Notes under the pieces: generated by a model
Told to the model about the DNA's origin: nothing
Databases searched by the model: none
Seen by the model: only the letters and a program-made list of their open reading frames with translations
NCBI GenBank assembly: GCA_024663395.1
Contig: JANFAH010000003.1
Span: 3,100,001-3,164,000, forward strand
DNA: 64,000 nt
DNA from: Pisolithus tinctorius
Taxonomy: Eukaryota > Basidiomycota > Agaricomycetes > Boletales > Pisolithaceae
Direction: 5' to 3'
Part shown: piece after piece, positions 12,481-24,508 of the stretch
Layout: every line of letters starts with the position of its first letter
Numbering within the stretch: position 1 is the stretch's first letter
Made by a program: the position numbers and the translations under genes

Positions 12481-12495
12481 TTTTACAGAATTTTT
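12481..12495 (+). terminator. RNA polymerase III terminator of tRNA-Phe
   Basis: Two T runs follow the tRNA on the coding strand: TTTT at 12481-12484 and TTTTT at 12491-12495. Pol III stops at four or more T residues. Confidence 0.75.
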
Positions 12496-12712
12496 GTCTC
12501 GAGGGACATGGCAAGGGAGATTTCCCATCTAACTTTGGGAACGTTCATCAATCCATCGGTGAACATGCGAGTATTCCTGTGTGGCCAGGCTGAACTGGGT
12601 CGACGATGGCCTAGGTTTGGCTATCCCCTGGAAAAATCCCGGCCACAAAGCGGCGCTCCCGCAGAGTTTACACTCCAATGTACTAATATGTGATGGAATG
12701 CCTATAAAATAC

Positions 12713-13816
12713 ATGTTGCATGACTTCAGGTTAGCCGGCTTCGTTCTTGGTCTCTTCGCCAGAGGTGTCTATGGTGGCAGTTTTGCTCACACCGTGTGGG
12801 TCTCATGCGACAGACTACTTTCCGACGATAAATAGGCATTGTTCTTGCAGTACTGCTGTGAGAATACAAACGTTCTCGCAAACTCATGTTGCAACGTTGT
12901 GAAGGGCCGCCTAGTGTTGCAAACTCAGTATTGGGACACTTACACGGGGCTGGAAGATTACGGACACCTTTTGCCAAGAGGTAGTTGGACTATCCACGGT
13001 CTCTGGCCCAGTAATTGTAACGGGTAGGCGAGCAGGTTGCAGACCTTGACGACCAGTGTTCATATCTTATAACCAGTATCGCAATTTGACCAAGCGATGC
13101 GACTCCGATCTCTCGCCTTCAGATCTTCCAGTTGGTACGACGGTCCCACCGGTATTCCCACCGTAAAGACATTCATCGAAGATTTTAATCATTGGGACCT
13201 TCTCAAATGCAGTAAGTGAGGAATGTCGCAGTTCAGAATCTGGTGTCCAAGACTTCCCCTCCGTAGTGGAGACATTCTGGATCAATCAAGGCGTTCCGAA
13301 TGAAGATTTATGGGCGCACGAGGTTGGTCAAATGCAGAGAATTTCGAACAGGTGTGTTCGACGCACTTATGCAGTTCTCCAAACATGTAACCTGTACGTC
13401 CACGTTCGAGGTCGCCTGCTATGAGCCTGACTACAAGGAACACCAAGATGTGGTGAACTTTCACGGTGTTCCGGTTCCGTCCCACGTACAACATGCTCGC
13501 AGCATGTGGTTTTCGTCCTGTAGGCACATGGTGATTCCATCCGATTCGACTTGGCAGAGCTGGTATCGTCCCTTCGAACGAGACAACCTATATGCCAGCA
13601 CCATCCCGTATTCAGGGTGCAGTGGACATAGTGTCATTCTCGATGAAGCGTGGCACTTCCATCATGTCTTGGGCACTGTACGCAGACTTCCCTGAGTTGA
13701 TGGTGTGTGCCACGTCCGATGACAGGGGTAGTACGACCACACCGTCCAGCTGCAGAAGCGGGGGATTGTGGTACTATGAGCGTACGCCCGGCTCCAAGAG
13801 CGACGTCACTTACTAG
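12713..13816 (+). pseudogene. Secreted ribonuclease T2 (RNase Rh family), frame-disrupted
   Basis: RNase T2 enzymes are secreted or vacuolar endoribonucleases. The start gives a signal-peptide-like MLHDFRLAGFVLGLFARG. An intron at 12794-12850 joins it to a cysteine-rich segment (YCCENTNVLANSCC). The first catalytic block SWTIHGLWPSNC (about 12985-13020) and the second WAHE-FSKHVTC (split by an intron at about 13316-13361) are intact. However, after 13023 the coding frame shifts, returns within about 13080-13150, and shifts again between about 13590 and 13700, where roughly a dozen residues also appear to be missing before YSGCS. The tail (SCRSGGLWYYERT) fits the family. I see no intron choice that restores one frame, so it is probably a recent pseudogene; sequence errors are the alternative. 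Confidence 0.72.
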
Positions 13817-14009
13817 TGTGGTATTACTGTGTGTTGGTGTGATGCCAACTGGGAGAAAAACGTGATAAACGCGACGCGACACGGAGTGCCAAACACACCC
13901 AAACAAGTCGGTTGGTTGGCCAGCGGTGGGTCTGCAAGGAACGTCATGAAAACTCGGAGGGCCGCTTTCAACCACATTCCTTGTCATTTCACCACAGACT
14001 GTGTCGGAC

Positions 14010-15651
14010 ATGACAGTCACACTCGACGTTAACGCCCCAGTGGCAGAATCAAGCACTCGGAGAGCCCTAGCGGACATTTCACTCTCAGTCGCTAAATGCA
14101 AGAAAATCGTGGTCGTCACTGGAGCCGGTATCTCCTGTTCGTGTGGCATACCCGTGGGTGACTCCAGAAAGTGGTGGTCAAACACAACCGTTGACCTTCC
14201 ACATAGGATTTTCGTTCTTCAGACGGCCTGTATGCTCTAGTAAAGGAGCAGTACCCCGACGTGGTTATGAAAGGAAGGGATCTCTTTGACGCGTCGCTAT
14301 TTCGCGACCAGACATCCACTTCTGTGTTCTACTCGTTCATCTCGCAACTGAAACGTTCCATCGATTCTGCCTCGCCTGCACCAACACATGAATTTATCAA
14401 ACGCCTGGACAACAGACACAAGTTACTACGGTCCTACACTCAGAATATTGACGGCCTCGAGGAGAAGGCCGGCCTTATCTGCAGCTCGACCCAAGGGACC
14501 GACTCAAATATAAAGGGGAAATCAAAGCTGTGGGCAGACGAAGTGAGGAACATCCAACTCCATGGAGATATTCGCCGCGTTCGATGTACTTTCTGCTCTG
14601 TTGACCTCCCTTGCACTGAAGAACATATACGCATGTTTGAAAAGGGCGTACCTCCGGATTGCCCGGAGTGCACGTCGCGTTGTAAGTTTCTGTCTCCTAT
14701 GGTTTTTTCCTCATCTAAAACAGTCCCTTAAGCGGAGGCACGCATCGCTAGGTCCGCTCGTGCCTTGAAGGTTGGATCACTGCGGCCTGCTATCGTATTG
14801 TACGATGAGGCCCATCCGATGGGGGACGACATCGGGAAGATACAGTCACAGGATATGGCTCGCAAGCCTGATCTACTCATCGTCATGGGCACGTCCCTCA
14901 AAGTTCATGGACTGAAGAAGCTTGTGAAGGAATTTGCGAAAGCTGTACACGCCACCGCTCCAAGTCCAACCGGTTCCCCAAAACGAGCTAAGAGGTGGCA
15001 AGGAAAGGTCGTCTTCGTCAATAAAACACCCCCAGGGAGCGAGTGGTCGGATGTAATCGATTATCACATCATGGGCGAGATAGATCAGTGGATCGAAAAG
15101 GTGACAGAAGACTGGAGGAGGATCCGACCATCAGATTGGGAAATACAACAGACATTGGATGACGACGGAAATTTTAAAATAGCGAAAAACAAAGGTCAGG
15201 ACCTTACGTGGTCGCTTGATACGATTGTTGATATGAGCGTCCAACAGGCAAATCCAAGCAGAAGCCGCCGGGGGCGGAGAATGCTTCGCCCTCTGGCGGA
15301 ATTCCGTTTCCATCCATCATTATAAAGCCTGGTTTGAATGCACCATCGTCGCCTTCGAAGCGGCGACAGTCCATTTCACACTACTGCGACCTAGACTCTA
15401 GTCCAAGGAAAAGGCGGGACGTAGCGAAGACCTATGACAAAGCAAGCAAATGCCTACTATTCGTTGATGCGACGAATTCCATTCCCCAAATGGAGGATGG
15501 GTTCACTACGGATCCCTTTGGATCACCCTTCAAGCATCCTGGGAGACGGCCAAGGACACGGACCATGTCGACCGAGATGGACATAAAGAGACCTAGAGCA
15601 AATAGTACTACACTGCGTAAAAAACGGGTAGAAATTGCAGTGAAGTCGTAA
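14010..15651 (+). CDS. Hst3/Hst4-type sirtuin (NAD-dependent protein deacetylase)
   Basis: Sirtuins remove acetyl groups from lysines using NAD; Hst3/Hst4 act in the nucleus on histone H3 K56 and protect genome stability. Exon 1 (14010-14153) ends in VTGAGISCSCGIP; intron 14154-14206; exon 2 starts DFRSSDGLYALVKEQYPDVV, the typical Hst3/4 form. The rest shows TQNIDGLE, the catalytic QLHGD, a zinc site (CTFC and CPEC), DEAHPMGDD and MGTSLKVHGLKKLVKE. A third intron begins at GTAAGT near 14681 and ends at about 14732. The main frame stops at 15325, but the neighbouring frame from about 15270 to 15651 encodes a Ser/Pro/Lys-rich tail (SPSKRRQS, SSPRKRR) like the tails of this family. The change falls at a GGGGG tract near 15270 and may be a one-base indel. 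The catalytic core is certain; the true C-terminus is not. Confidence 0.85.
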
Positions 15652-15837
15652 ATTTTGTGCAACCATACTGTACACTATATACTAGTTGCTAAACATATTT
15701 CTTCGTACATGTGAAAAGCGAATGTCTTTGTTCGCAGGTCGAATTATGACAATACTTTTTGTACCACCAGGCAAACAGAATGGTATAGCAAAGCAAATGC
15801 CCGAAAGTACGGGAGAGCCATTGCGAGGATTCGAGGC

Positions 15838-16524
15838 CTACTCACTGATTAACTCGGAGACACTCCAATCCTCGAAGGAACCGTCGGGTAGATATCGACG
15901 GATGATAAGGGGAATTTTTCGTTGTGAAAGCTCCTTTATGGCAATTTGTAGCGCGTCCGTCTCCCCGTCCAAAGGAACGAGCACTGGAGCGTTCATACTT
16001 CCCAGGAATGTTTAATGGGCCAAGGGACAGACACAAATGATGGCATTGTAGACTCACCTGATCTGGAGGGCCCGCGTCCCCAATATTCGTGCACGTTCGT
16101 ATTTTGTGAGGTATGGCGTTGTGACACGGACTTTATTGGGTTGCCTCTCTCCGTGCAGGCCCACAGCAGGGGCAGGCTGTTGATACTGGGACTGGTCTTC
16201 TCCAGTTACCATCTCTCGTTCGTGGTCTTCACCATTAACTCCGTTTGGATGGGAGACCTCGCCAGTACCCTCTTCGCCCTGCTCCTCCTGGTGTTCTCCG
16301 TGCAGGTCCCCCAAAAGGTCATAGGTTTCGTCCTATATATACGACACATGAATACCCGAGCAGAGTCTCGCAACAGGGTCTAGACGCACGAATGCACCAT
16401 CAGCAAAACTAGGCAAGACATGTCCATGAGACTCTAAAACATTTTATGTGGTGCAAGGGACGGACCTCGGACCTTCGTAGTCGTAGTCATCCCTTCCGCC
16501 ACCGTCATAACCATCGTCGGACAT
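15838..16524 (-). CDS. RPB6: RNA polymerase I, II and III shared subunit Rpb6 (RPABC2)
   Basis: Rpb6 (omega homologue) is a small assembly subunit common to all three nuclear RNA polymerases. Three exons read in phase: 16524-16462 (acidic start [18 protein letters not shown]), 16332-16058 (acidic stretch, then [20 protein letters not shown]) and 15997-15838 ([19 protein letters not shown] ... [14 protein letters not shown]). The total is 165 residues against about 155 in yeast. The clamp-binding core is fully conserved. The first donor is the least certain: GTCCGT was used because it is the only one giving the right phase. The gene converges on the sirtuin gene with under 200 bp between the stops. 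Confidence 0.93.
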
Positions 16525-17135
16525 GTTTGCTCGTTAGAGGAGAAGATCAAGCCAAGCACAAACCAGAGGCGAATCCCAGACTGTGGCAGTGTATTATGTA
16601 ATGAGATGCGTGAAAGGATCGGTTCGACGAAAACCTTGGAAGCCTGTGCTACACCTCGAACAGTCACATATTAGTTTGTAACCCTCGCAGACAGTACTTT
16701 GTGTCCTTGTGAAATTGGCCGCTCATGCACCAATCGAACATTGGTAGTAGTGTTCGGTTGGTTCATGTGAGATTGATCCAGGTAAGGTTGCGTTGATGGC
16801 TTGGGGTTGGCACTGTAGATTGTTCCCATCATGCCATAGCTGCACTTGATGACTTGGATTTCTTAGTTGGTTGACTATGGTTCCCCATGGCGACCTCAAG
16901 CCGTTTTCATTGACCCGCCAGGTTGTCATATTATGTACTGTAGGAGGTAAACCGTGATTCCATTTGTGCTTCCAAGGTCTAATTTTCTTTCAGAGAACTT
17001 GATTGAAATGTAATTTCGACGGGTGTGTCTTGCAGGAAGATTGATCGATGACCGGTATTATCCGCGGAATTGAGTGCTTGCAACTCGATGGATTAGACTC
17101 TGACGACTGTCCCCTCTGCGACTTGTCGTCTTACC
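16525..17135. other. Divergent intergenic region RPB6 / RRM gene
   Basis: About 610 bp between two divergent starts. No convincing coding frame; a short frame starting near 17050 runs into the leader of the RRM gene and may be an upstream reading frame. Confidence 0.4.
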
Positions 17136-20100
17136 ATGCCACCACGAAACAACCCCCGCTCATGGGGCAGTCGCTTTGACCCTCTCACTCCTGCGGCTGA
17201 CTCGATCACTCCTTCTCCCCAGTCGCAGACAGCCGGAAGTGCCGAGTCCAACAACTGTCCGCCAGACAGAGTTGTCCACGACGCTAGCATTTTCATAGGA
17301 TGGTAAGAGACGCGCCACAGTCGTCGACCGTTGGCTAACAATGCCAGCCTCCCCTCCGGTGTCGATCATGCCATACTTTCGGCGTCCCTCGCTGAGCACT
17401 TATCACAGTACTCCGAGATCCAGGGTATTAAAGTCGTCCATGATTCCAAGGGCGGCACCTGTGCATTCATTCAGTGTCAGGTATCTCGCCTTTTCAAGCC
17501 CGCAGTGGGTTGTCTCATCCCTTCCCAAGGACCCTTTTACCGCGGCTACACTTTTGCAAACTCTCCGTGCTTTACCTCCATGCCAATTTATGGGACGATA
17601 CTTGCGATACGAGCCTGCCAGGGCCTTCCGTACCCTCCTCATCTCTTACAGGTAACACGCAATTTCCCTATATGCGCATATATACATCAGCTTTCTTCGC
17701 ACTGATTACCATCTGACGCCTCCTCCAGGAGTCCGCGGCAATACAAAGGCAACGTGCACCCAGACGGGACTCCTATGGGCGTACCATATCAGCTTAACTG
17801 TGGCGAGTTCGTAGAGCTAGAATTGCCGACAGCTATGAAGCTCATCAAAACACCCGGCGCAAGGTCGTTTGGTTCATACGAACTGACTTAGATTCTCACC
17901 AGATTTACAGGAGGCGTACTATCCTGTACAACTCGGATGCCCTTACAGATCACGGGTACGAGGGTATCAGCCTTCTTCTGGATCCCCTTCTTTATGATAC
18001 AGAAGTAAATCCATATTTCCTTCCTTCTAGAAGCCACAACCCAATGCTCATCTGCGCCAGACGTTAAAGAAGATTGCCACACTGTTCGGGCCTGTCGAGC
18101 ACTTCCGGCCCTACAAACTCCAGGAGGATACCTCACGGTGCAGTGGATATCTAAATCTACACAATAGCCCGCGCTCTGCGCTTATGGACCCCGGCTGTTG
18201 GGAAGTGAAATGGTGTCACCGTGACGATTGTGTGAGCGCTTGGATGGTGCATATACTGATTATTGTCATTGTCGTGCGCTGATATCCTAGCTCTTCGAAG
18301 ACACTCCGCAGTGTCCCTCATTTAACAGTAACGTGGGCGCACCAATCACATTCGGAGAAGCACGGCCAGCAGCAGTCAGGCACCTCAAGCACCTCACCTT
18401 CCAATCATACCTCGCAAGTATGGGGCAGCCACGTAGTTGCTCGTGATAGCCTGAACTCCCCTGAATGCTCCCGTTTCATTCCCTCTTTCCATGGTCCTCC
18501 CATGAATCGTGATTCCTTCACTGACCAAGTCGATCTCATGCCGACCTTGTGGGTACGAAATGCCCCTACAACCCCGGATACCGGAATACAGCAGTGTCGA
18601 CCCCGGGCAGCGTCCCTCACTCAACCCAAAACCTTACCTCCATCACAGTCTAGCGAACAACTTTCGACGCCTTGCGGGTTAGCTTTGAAGAACCGATTTC
18701 AAGGACCTTTCCAGGCTGGCGGGATCGCCGAGGGTCCCGTTAATCACCCTTCACATGCTAGTGCTTCCAACCGGAGGATTATATACTCTGCGACCTTCAC
18801 TGCGCTCCCACCGACACATCCATCGTTCAGCGACTCAGGGGACGCTCGTGACGTTAATCGGCAAGAAGTTCCATCGTCGCCCAAGCTCGTAGCATTTCCA
18901 GCTCCGAGCGAAGCTGGTGGACGCCGTTCTCGAACACCTGACGATGATTTCTCGATCATGTCACCTAGGGAATTCACCAGGCAACTGATGCAGTCATCAT
19001 CATCTGAGGGAGACAATGTTGCCCATGATCCTACGACGATCTTTGTTGGGGGCCTGCGGATGTCTGGCCCTAAGCCCTGGGTCGAAAGTAAGATTCGTGC
19101 GATATTTTCGAAATACGGAGGGGTCAAGGATGTTACTGTGGTTCGTCCTGGTCAGTCAGGTTTCAGACTTTGAGACCCTTTCCCACTGACCACCGAACAT
19201 CGACAGTGAACAATCGACCTGGCTATGCGTTTGTCAAGTTTGATAATACGGAATCACCTCTTCAAGCCATAAGCCGAGAGGTAGATTCCACTCTGGCAGG
19301 TACAGACACAAATGATTAAAGCAAGTTTGCAGCACAATCGCATCGTAGACGGGCGACGGATTCGTGTGCAGCTACGGGATTTGCGTCCTTACCGATGGAA
19401 GACTTTACAGTCTATTTCCAGCCCGGAAGTTCAAGGTTCAGAGCCGTCGACAGGTTCCGGTGAAGGATCTCAAGACGACCTGACACACGGGAAAACTGAA
19501 ATGAGTAGCGTTACCGAGGACATGCGAGCTATCGACTTGAAAGATGTCTCTGCGGTCGCTGCCGTCCAAGATGCCCGCCCGCTTCACGAAGGGAATGACG
19601 AACATCATGCGAACCATGTTGTGCGGGGAGCGCAAGGCAGTCACCGAGCATTGACTGCCGTAGCAGTCCCCACACGCAACCAGCACCAAGGAACTGATAA
19701 TAACACACCTCCGGGAACCGTAGATGTATTTCAAACTAACGTGACACTGGTGCCTCCACCGGTAACAGCTCATCCGGTACCTGCCTTTGCATACTACCAC
19801 CCTCAAGGATGGATGCCCGGTTTTGGACCATACTCTCACCCTCTTTTAATCCCACATTACCCAGGATACCAAGTGGCCCCGCAAATGACACCGCCATTTC
19901 TTCATGGAACCGGCGTGGAGGGTACACAAAGTCCCCTAGGCCCTGCGCCGCCCAATGGGCTCGAAAGTGGGTCAATAGTGAGTCGTTCGAATACGTCCGC
20001 TGTCGAAGTGGAGGTGACAAGCTCCTCAGCCCTATACACTGTATCCACACGTGGTTGGCTACCCCTTCTCAGATGGAACTCGACCCGGGACGGCCGCCAT

Positions 20101-20536
20101 GCCACCTAACCCCAACCATCATGTGCCAGCTCCTTTACCTCCCACTGGATTGCATCCAGGTGATCGGGGCCCGCCATTTCCCACGTCCCATTCCCTGAAT
20201 GGAGGAACCTCCTTCACTCCTGAGAACGAGAACTCGCCTTCTGTTACTTGGCGGCCTTACCCTCCCATGCAGTCGCCGCCTGTCTTCTTCCACCCATTCT
20301 CACAGCCGCTGCCATTCCCCGGCAATACTCTCGGACCGAACTTGTGGCTCCCCAATTATGGCTGGCACGAGGAAATACTTCATCCATCAGCTGTACAGGC
20401 CCTCCCACGTCCGCTTATCCCATCCACCCATGAGGTAAATGTGGAACCAAGACTTCGCAACCATCCCTCTCGCCGGCCGCACCGCAGGGACGGGTACCAC
20501 AGGAACAACCAGTCCCGTGCACCGGCTGGCCGCTAG
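17136..20536 (+). CDS. Protein with at least two RNA-recognition motifs (RRM) and a Pro-rich tail
   Basis: A multi-exon gene starting MPPRNNPRSWGSRFDPLTP. RRM1 begins ASIFIGCLPSGVDHAILSAS, joined over an intron at about 17301-17346, and continues with GIKVVHDSKGGTCAFIQC. A middle region follows, including a WEVKW segment. RRM2 begins TIFVGGLRMSGPKPWVESKI (about 19039-19098), followed over introns by YAFVKFDNTESPLQAI and IRVQLRDLRPYRW. The C-terminal 300 residues are Pro/His/Tyr-rich and disordered. A GTGAGT donor at 19987 and an acceptor ending near 20028 place the last exon, which finishes in an Arg-rich tail. Some middle exons (17880-18290) are only roughly placed. RRMs bind single-stranded RNA; the targets are unknown. 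The layout resembles proteins found widely in mushrooms, but I cannot give it a gene name. Confidence 0.72.
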
Positions 20537-21421
20537 CTTCGGTGCTCTGCCTCGTCTAGTGGAACGTCTGATCACGCCATTAGTGCTAGCACCACTTAGA
20601 AAGACACGTAGAAGAATCCCATGCCTGCCAAAGACGAACCCCTTCTGAGATCAGAACATTTGGACAGTTTCTTTTTCATTTGCCGACCGAATAATCCGAA
20701 CACATCAAAAATGATGACTGTAATTTCATGTACTCGTTATCATAATGTGCACCCTATATCGATTCCAGTCACTTTCGTCCAGCCACTCTTTTGTCCCCTT
20801 CCACACGTTAATGTGACATATGACACTCCAACCTTGCGCAAAAGCTAGAGGACTAGATGTCTCCTGTTCTGCTCCCTTACCGTTAAGTGTGGTTCCGAAG
20901 GCCCTGGTCTAATTTCGACGGGTTTACAAGTATTCCACATCCCAGTGATCTGTCGAATTTGACTCGTATTTACCACGTGATCAGCAAGCTGGATGGATTA
21001 CGATTCTACGTAAGTTTTGTCATAAGGATCGTCAGGACACAAAGCATATACTCCTCGAGGAGGTAGAAATAGTATGGACGGATGAATGCAATAAAAACAG
21101 CATTGTCGTGATTCGTCGAGATGTAGGTGCAGGGGGTATACGTGCTAGTCGATATGCAGTGAAATAAAATCGCCGTCAGCTGTCTGCGCGAATAAGATGG
21201 AAGAAGCAAGGTGGGCATGGTATCATCTCTGTACATTCGTGAGGCTGAATTAGGGTCCCCGGAGACCAGACTTCGAATAAGCATCGGATTAGGTTGTGTG
21301 TAGTGTAAAAAAGAATTCGCGGCCTTTCACTTTGAAAAAAAGTCCGTGAACTACCTCGCTAAGTAGTAAACGGATTACTCACTGCTACAAAGAAAGATGC
21401 AAGTTGGGTGTGGTCATGCTA
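20537..21421. other. Intergenic region, convergent 3' ends
   Basis: About 885 bp between the stops of two convergent RRM-type genes. Composition is AT-richer than the flanking genes. No gene supported. Confidence 0.4.
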
Positions 21422-23217
21422 TTATGATCTCTTGTGTCCGTAGGTCCAAGACAGATGTACACTGCCGACTCCGGCAATTTGCACCCGTGCGCGCACACGG
21501 CACACCTAGAAAATGAAAGTCAAACGCAACCGTACATCTCAGCGACGTGGAAACGCACCATGTCCGCAACTTCGGCCTTCCGAAAGTTGACATGAAGGTC
21601 GCCATTGGGCATTCTCGTGATCTGGTCTACCTCGCCAAAGGACTATACATCAAGCATGAGCACGCCGCATAGAAAAGTCTCAGAAATGTGTCCTACTAAC
21701 TTCGCACCACCTCTGGACAGCTTCCAAACGCGCATTGTCGTTGAGAGCAATCCCGCTAACAACGAGCTTCTTTCTGCGGGATTGGCTACTAATCGAGGAC
21801 AGGGACACCCGCGGTCCGTTGTTCCGACTCGTGTATAAAACATGCGGTTGGGAAGACCCTTGCTCTTCAACGACTGCCTGATTTGCGGCATTATGCGGAC
21901 TGGACTTAGGCTTGTTCGTAAATGGCAGACGGAGAACGCTCGCTTTCCGCGCTATGGTGCGGGACAAGCCAGGAGGACCAGGAAGGTTCAATGACGATCT
22001 AGGTTGGGACCACGCGCTTGGTGATGATGACGTCCGAACATCGGGTTTGGACGGCTGTTGAAATGAGGTTCTTGATCTATCTGCCCGAGAACGGATGGAA
22101 CCAAAAATAGACGAGGCCTTGGAGGGCGTGGACGACGGAATGGGAGAATCACCGTCAGCATCTATCTTGGTGGTCGCAGTAGGGGTCGAAGAGAAGGTAT
22201 TTGTGGATGATGACATGCTTGGTCGTGAACGATCAAGAGTAACGTCGGCGGGACTCAGAAGACGGTTGTCGGGGACCGAAGCAGATTGGAAATGACCAAG
22301 AACAGACGGCCGCCATCGCCATGCAGAATTTTCAGGCACCTGAAGACCTGCATGGGGTGGTGAGCTTTGGGAACTCGAACTTCGGGCATGCTGGCCCGCC
22401 AGACTTGCTTTGGAGCTGGAACCCGCGCGAGATGATTTGTGGAACATGGATAGCTTGGAAGGATTACGGGACGTCGTCGATGACATTGAAGGAGATGCAG
22501 GACGTATTGAGAAATGGAAATTACGGGATGAGGGTGCAGCATTTGAGTGTCGAATCGTTGCATCTGAGAGCGCCTGCTCGTGTGATGCCTAAGGAAATTA
22601 TGCATGAGGTTGGGAATTAAATCGGACATAAGTGGCATACCTTTACTTGAACGGGTTGGTCAGCTGGATAGGTTGGCGCTTCAACGTTATCAACCAGGAT
22701 ATAGTCGTGAGTACTTGCACCGTCCTCGCATGTCCGACCATGGGGAGTGGTGCCGAGATTCGGGTAGGCAAGATATGGATTGCACCGAGTGCCAACGGGA
22801 TCCACATGAGAGAGGTCGTCGATATCGGAAGGCGTGGATAGGCCTGATTGATTCGGGAGTTCTGCGAGCCATCGCGATAGACGACTTGAACGCCTCCGCA
22901 GGGATGGATTTGGCAGATGCAGAGAGGCAAATGGGTCCTCGTCCAATAAATCATTTGCGCGCACCGACGCGTCTTTTCTCCGAGCAAGAAGGCTCGGAGG
23001 AGAGCTGGCATGCAGGGGTTGACCCTCTCCTGTGAAAGGGATGCGTGAGTCCGTTATCTAAAAAAAAAGAGAAGAAAAAAAAAAAAGAAATATGCCTACG
23101 AGATGCTCTGGGGAGATACTTTGCTGTTTCATTGCTGAGATGTGGGGCGAGTGATCTGGGTGGGTTACTAGACACAGACGCGGAGGCCAAAGACGCGGAT
23201 AGCTGGTCGACGGACAT
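21422..23217 (-). CDS. Ser-rich protein ending in an RRM-like domain
   Basis: The start at 23217 reads MSVDQLSASLASASVSSN. An intron with a GTAGGC donor (about 23099-23033) contains a long pyrimidine tract, seen as poly-A on the plus strand at about 23060-23092. Exon 2 has the segment RRRSSRLSRWLAELPNQSGL; an intron at about 22638-22591 follows. The long exon 3 is Ser/Pro-rich. The C-terminus is split by two more introns and reads KKLVVSGIALNDNARLEAV, then SFGEVDQITRMPNGDLHVNF, then VCRVRARVQIAGVGSVHLSW. That pattern of strands and helices fits an RRM fold. Splice phases all agree. RNA binding is likely but the aromatic RNP residues are weak, so it might bind protein instead. Confidence 0.68.
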
Positions 23218-23513
23218 ATTATTAGGCGATACGAATGGTTGTAGGAGGGGGTATACGGGGGAAGAAAGGAGCGTCCCTCTGGAGTGAGCGGTGGGTCGAC
23301 GCCTCTCACTATCTTGGAATATCAGTGCATGTGCATCGAACCAACACGCCAACTTTGCTTGAAACGAGGCCGGCTGCCACACTCCACTCCGCATATTCGG
23401 GTTGCCTATTTCGGGTGGGCCAATGTGATTATATAATCCATACATCTGAAAATACTTGTAGCAGTATGTATGTAACTGGAGGGCTACATCAGCGTGTGTT
23501 CCATGACAGGAAG

Positions 23514-24499
23514 TCATGATGTGCCTTGTGCACTTGCTGTATCGCCAATCATAATCTCCTGTGCCACCTGCGCCGGACCGATCGTATCCATCACCTTGTG
23601 CGCAATGGCAGCGAAGAGTTTGGCTGACGTTGTCTTCCGATAATTCTCTATCACCTCAAAAGCCTTATCACTGCTTCGCTCCCGTCCTCCGCCGGCTTCG
23701 TTAGGCGGCTCTGCAGCGTCCAGAAGAGTGACTAACTCGGGGTCAAGCGGCATTCTACCCAGGAACGGCAAACCTTCCCGCTTTGCCATCTCTTCTCCCC
23801 CTCCCGTAGAGAACACGTTGCTAACTTCCCCACAGCATGGGCAGACGTACCCACTCATATTCTCGATTATTCCCAAAACTGGTAGATTGACCGCACGGGT
23901 AAACGAGAGACACTTCATCGCATCCAGTAGAGCGACCGCCTGGGGAGTAGTCACGATAACCGCTGATAATCGCGAGTGTACCGGTGCCAGGTGTTCTAGT
24001 AACGATAGATGTTCGTCAGAAGTACCTACACATACTGAATTGAGTGTCGTAAAATGGACAGCTGGAATCCGCACGCACCGGGAGGCGTGTCTATTATGAG
24101 ATAATCTAGTTCTCCCCATCTCACGTCACTCAAAAACTGCCTGATCATGGCATTCTTCTTCGGGCCCCTCCATACGACGGAATCACCTCTGTTCTTCAAC
24201 AGAAATCCAATGCTCATACATGCCAGTCTCGGAACGCCCTGGCCATGGGCATCTGCATACACCGGAACCCAGCCGTCGCTACTCTGATGGATGCCGTGAC
24301 CATCAAGACCGAGCATGCGTGGTAGCGAAGGACCTGTCAGATCGACATCGAGAAGACCTATGTGTGCGGTCGGCGACGACGCATGAAGGCTGAGAGCGAG
24401 CTGTGTGGAAACAGATGATTTCCCGACGCCTCCCTTGCCCGAACATACGATAATTATGTGCTTGATTGGATTTACCCGTCGAGCGACCGGGGTCGTCAT
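23514..24499 (-). CDS. CFD1: Cytosolic Fe-S cluster assembly scaffold Cfd1 (NUBP2)
   Basis: Cfd1 pairs with Nbp35 as the P-loop scaffold on which cytosolic and nuclear Fe-S clusters are first built. Two exons (24499-24079 and 24025-23514) give 310 residues. Visible motifs: deviant Walker [12 protein letters not shown] near the N-terminus, DVDLTGPS (switch I region), YLIIDTPPG at the exon junction, the [14 protein letters not shown] segment with the C-x2-C cluster ligands, and GGGEEMA. The absence of the N-terminal four-cysteine extension seen in Nbp35 identifies it as Cfd1 rather than Nbp35. Nothing looks damaged. Confidence 0.93.
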
Positions 24500-24508
24500 C
24501 GATGAAAA

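Noticed and set aside
13634..14185. 183-codon open frame on the minus strand
   Set aside because: It lies antisense to the RNase T2 3' part and sirtuin exon 1, has no recognisable motif, and its openness follows from codon use of the opposite strand.
22969..22975. Further ACGCGT sites (also near 26236, 54776, 55686 and 62490)
   Set aside because: These lie in coding sequence, leaders or next to genes without a cell-cycle link; chance occurrence is expected at this GC content.
23055..23095. Long A-rich tract (possible poly-A tail of a retrocopy)
   Set aside because: It is the pyrimidine tract of an intron in the minus-strand gene, not next to a retroposed sequence.
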